This document shows positions 6,892-7,922 of a DNA stretch of 7,922 bases, one piece after another. A model generated the notes under the pieces. The model made no database searches, had not been told where the DNA came from, and worked only from the letters and a program-made list of their open reading frames with translations. Position 1 is the first letter of the stretch. Every line of letters starts with the position of its first letter. The stretch is from Gammaproteobacteria bacterium (GTDB lineage Bacteria; Pseudomonadota; Gammaproteobacteria; Burkholderiales; Thiobacillaceae). The DNA lies in assembly GCA_018820745.1 (NCBI GenBank), contig JAHJNP010000035.1:1-7922 (forward strand), written 5' to 3'. The translations under genes were made by a program, and so were the position numbers.

Positions 6892-7293
6892 CTACATCAC
6901 CGCGATGATGTTGCCGCAGGAGACGTAAATCTGCGCCTCTGCGGCGCTCTTGTGGACGTTGATCGCCGTCTTGTCTTTCAGGATGGTATCCAGCGACACG
7001 GGAACCATGGTCACGGAGCGTCCGCCCTTGACGGCTTCCAGCTTCCACTTCGGCGCCTTGTCCAGCTTGTCGCAGCTTCCCAGATGGATGTGGGCGGGCT
7101 GGGCCACGCCGGCAGGCGCGTTGGGAATCACGATCACCACCCGGGTCTTGTTCCCTTCCGGGAACAGGGTGGCGACACCGTTCTGCCCTGAGTTGTTCTG
7201 CGCCTCGAGCTTGACCGTAACGTCATCGTCGAGGGCCAGCGCGACATTGGAAAACAGCCCGGCCAGCAGCAGGATCATGAGTGGTCTACGCAT
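6892..7293 (-). CDS. Secreted small protein with degenerate Cu,Zn-superoxide-dismutase-like (CHRD/SOD-like) pattern
   Basis: A 133-residue protein. Residues 1-20 (MRRPLMILLLAGLFSNVALA) form a signal peptide with an Ala-Leu-Ala cleavage site, so the mature protein of about 113 residues should be periplasmic. The rest looks like a beta sandwich. AHIHLGSC (His68, His70, Cys74), INVHKS (His114) and YVSCGN (Cys126) fall in the order of the HxH copper ligands, first disulfide Cys, later copper His and second disulfide Cys of Cu,Zn-SOD. The zinc-loop histidines, the bridging histidine and the active-site arginine three before the last Cys (here Tyr123) are missing, so SOD activity is unlikely. A CHRD-type protein is the main alternative. 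I chose the second of two adjacent ATGs because AAGGAG (7305-7300) is 6 nt from it and only 3 nt from the first (7296). The gene stands alone, divergent from dsrA. Confidence 0.75.
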   Translation of the reverse strand: MRRPLMILLLAGLFSNVALALDDDVTVKLEAQNNSGQNGVATLFPEGNKTRVVIVIPNAPAGVAQPAHIHLGSCDKLDKAPKWKLEAVKGGRSVTMVPVSLDTILKDKTAINVHKSAAEAQIYVSCGNIIAVM

Positions 7294-7327
7294 CATCTGC
7301 TCCTTGAAAGTGAATGGAGGGACCGGA

Positions 7328-7355
7328 TTTATAGCACCGGCCATCCAATAGACAA
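7328..7355 (-). promoter_or_regulatory. Extended -10 promoter for the SOD-like gene
   Basis: Read on the minus strand: TTGTCT (7355-7350, 4 of 6 to the -35 consensus), a 16-bp spacer, then TATAAA (7333-7328, 5 of 6) preceded by TGC, an extended -10. Transcription would begin near 7321, giving a leader of about 28 nt that contains the AAGGAG site. This is the best sigma-70-like promoter I see in the window. Confidence 0.6.
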
Positions 7356-7432
7356 GGGATGGGCGCGCCGCCGCTCAGGCTGTCTCTTTCGCGCCAGAAA
7401 TTTTTCTTATGTCCTTGGCAAACCGGGGCACT

Positions 7433-7478
7433 ACCCATTTGGGTTATCCCGACAAAAACAGTCAGGTATTGTCTAGAC
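7433..7478. promoter_or_regulatory. Dyad-rich upstream region and tentative promoter of dsrA
   Basis: ACCCATTTGGGT (7433-7444) is a dyad with 5-bp arms around a central TT. GTCTAGAC (7471-7478) is a perfect 8-bp palindrome, nested in CAGTC-N12-GACTG (7459-7463 and 7476-7480). A weak promoter can be drawn as TTATCC (7444-7449), 17 bp, TATTGT (7467-7472, 4 of 6), putting the start near 7479. These dyads are typical in size for regulator sites, but no regulator is identifiable from this window and the promoter match is poor. Confidence 0.35.
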
Positions 7479-7483
7479 TGAGT

Positions 7484-7510
7484 GTGTCTTTTCAATCATT
7501 GAAAGGAGAC
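7484..7510 (+). promoter_or_regulatory. Dyad overlapping the dsrA Shine-Dalgarno site
   Basis: TTTCAATCATTGAAA (7490-7504) is a perfect palindrome around C7497. It extends outward with T7489-G7505 (a wobble in RNA), C7488-G7506 and T7487-A7507. After a G-G mismatch, T7485-A7509 and G7484-C7510 also pair. The right arm contains the AAAGGAG ribosome site (7502-7508) of dsrA, whose ATG is 6 nt further on. In mRNA the stem would mask the ribosome site; in DNA it could serve as an operator. The sequence shows the symmetry; function is inferred. Confidence 0.6.
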
Positions 7511-7514
7511 TGGC

Positions 7515-7922
7515 ATGTCTACTCGCACCCTGCATGACACCCCCCTGCTCGACCAGCTCGAAAGCGGCCCCTGGCCCAGCTTCGTCACCGGCCTCAAGCG
7601 CCTGGCCAAAGACAATGACATGATGGTCGACCTGCTGGGTCAGCTGGAAACCTCCTACGCAACCCGCAAGGGCTTCTGGAAAGGCGGCACCGTCGGCGTG
7701 TTCGGTTACGGCGGCGGCATCATCCCGCGCTTCACCGAACTGAAGGATGAGTCCGGCAAGCCGCTGTTCCCCGAAGCGGCCGAATTCCACACCCTGCGCG
7801 TGCAGCCGCCGGCCGGCATGCACTACTCCTCCGACCTGCTGCGCAAGCTGTGCGACGTCTGGCTCGACGCCGGCGGCTCCGGCCTGATCGCCTTCCACGG
7901 CCAGTCGGGCGACATCATGTTC
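7515..7922 (+). CDS. dsrA: Dissimilatory sulfite reductase alpha subunit, oxidative (reverse) type, 3' truncated by window edge
   Basis: The first 136 codons of DsrA run off the right edge in frame. DsrAB with siroheme and Fe-S clusters interconverts sulfide-level sulfur and sulfite in the cytoplasm; in sulfur oxidisers it works toward sulfite, with DsrC as partner. Diagnostic stretches are LLDQLESGPWPSFVTGLKRL (11-30), LLGQLETSYATRKGFWKGGT, VGVFGYGGGIIPRFTEL, EFHTLRVQPPAG and GSGLIAFHGQSGDIMF. The wording (TRKGFWKGGTV, FGYGGGIIPRF) resembles the oxidative lineage (Allochromatium, Thiobacillus) more than sulfate reducers. The siroheme/Fe-S cysteines lie beyond the window. The start is firm: AAAGGAG at 7502-7508, 6 nt before ATG, and the homologous N-terminus begins about ten residues in. 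It is probably first in a dsr operon continuing to the right, controlled by the dyads upstream. Confidence 0.93.
   Translation, partial: MSTRTLHDTPLLDQLESGPWPSFVTGLKRLAKDNDMMVDLLGQLETSYATRKGFWKGGTVGVFGYGGGIIPRFTELKDESGKPLFPEAAEFHTLRVQPPAGMHYSSDLLRKLCDVWLDAGGSGLIAFHGQSGDIMF

Noticed and set aside
6080..7048. 322-codon minus-strand frame over the BON gene
   Set aside because: The plus strand encodes three recognisable BON repeats with a strong ribosome site; the antisense text shows no family pattern and overlaps the SOD-like gene.
7294..7344. Longer N-terminus for the SOD-like protein (start at 7344 or 7296)
   Set aside because: A start at 7344 would put polar, non-signal residues before the signal peptide and lie upstream of the promoter -10 at 7333-7328; the ATG at 7296 is only 3 nt from AAGGAG. 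The 7296 choice would add just one methionine.
7362..7405. GGCGCG-N22-CGCGCC followed by a T-run, as a rho-independent terminator
   Set aside because: The loop is long and no plus-strand gene ends just before it; the region is the divergent control region. GGCGCGCC is also itself a palindrome, which explains the match.
7473..7898. 141-codon minus-strand frame opposite dsrA
   Set aside because: The plus strand is clearly DsrA with its own ribosome site; the antisense peptide is a shadow.

Overview
The window looks like chromosome of a GC-rich proteobacterium that oxidises sulfur. The best marker is the gene entering at the right edge. Its first 136 codons read as DsrA, the alpha subunit of dissimilatory sulfite reductase, in the form used in the oxidative (reverse) direction by sulfur oxidisers. 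A betaproteobacterial sulfur oxidiser of the Thiobacillus/Sulfuritalea kind is my best guess, but a gammaproteobacterium cannot be excluded from this window alone.

Left block (1-6031, all + strand) is an apparent operon of envelope or carbohydrate type. It holds the C-terminal 693 codons of an amylo-alpha-1,6-glucosidase-like (six-hairpin) glycosidase, a GT4 glycosyltransferase resembling diacylglycerol glucosyltransferases, and an 806-residue fusion of a nucleotide pyrophosphatase/phosphodiesterase-type domain with an endonuclease/exonuclease/phosphatase (EEP) domain. Every expected metal ligand is visible in both domains of the fusion. The first two genes are separated by a long imperfect hairpin repeat of the 'CCACAGAGGCACAGAGG' type, about 134 bp, which looks inserted into a formerly overlapping gene junction. 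Both junctions are bridged by short ORFs that begin on the upstream stop codon: 57 codons across the repeat and 23 codons before the phosphodiesterase. These could carry ribosomes from gene to gene.

Middle block (6032-7296): a cytoplasmic protein made of three BON domains (+ strand, strong Shine-Dalgarno) converges on a small secreted protein (- strand). The latter has a degenerate Cu,Zn-superoxide-dismutase-like pattern and a good extended -10 promoter of its own. The 50 bp between their stops hold two GC-rich hairpins.

Right block (7297-7922): a 218-bp divergent control region is followed by dsrA. Just before dsrA lies a near-perfect dyad whose right arm contains the dsrA Shine-Dalgarno. 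In RNA it would form a stem hiding the ribosome site; in DNA it would make a symmetric operator. More dyads lie just upstream. No rRNA, tRNA, CRISPR array, transposase or phage gene is visible, and no gene-free stretch exceeds 300 bases.
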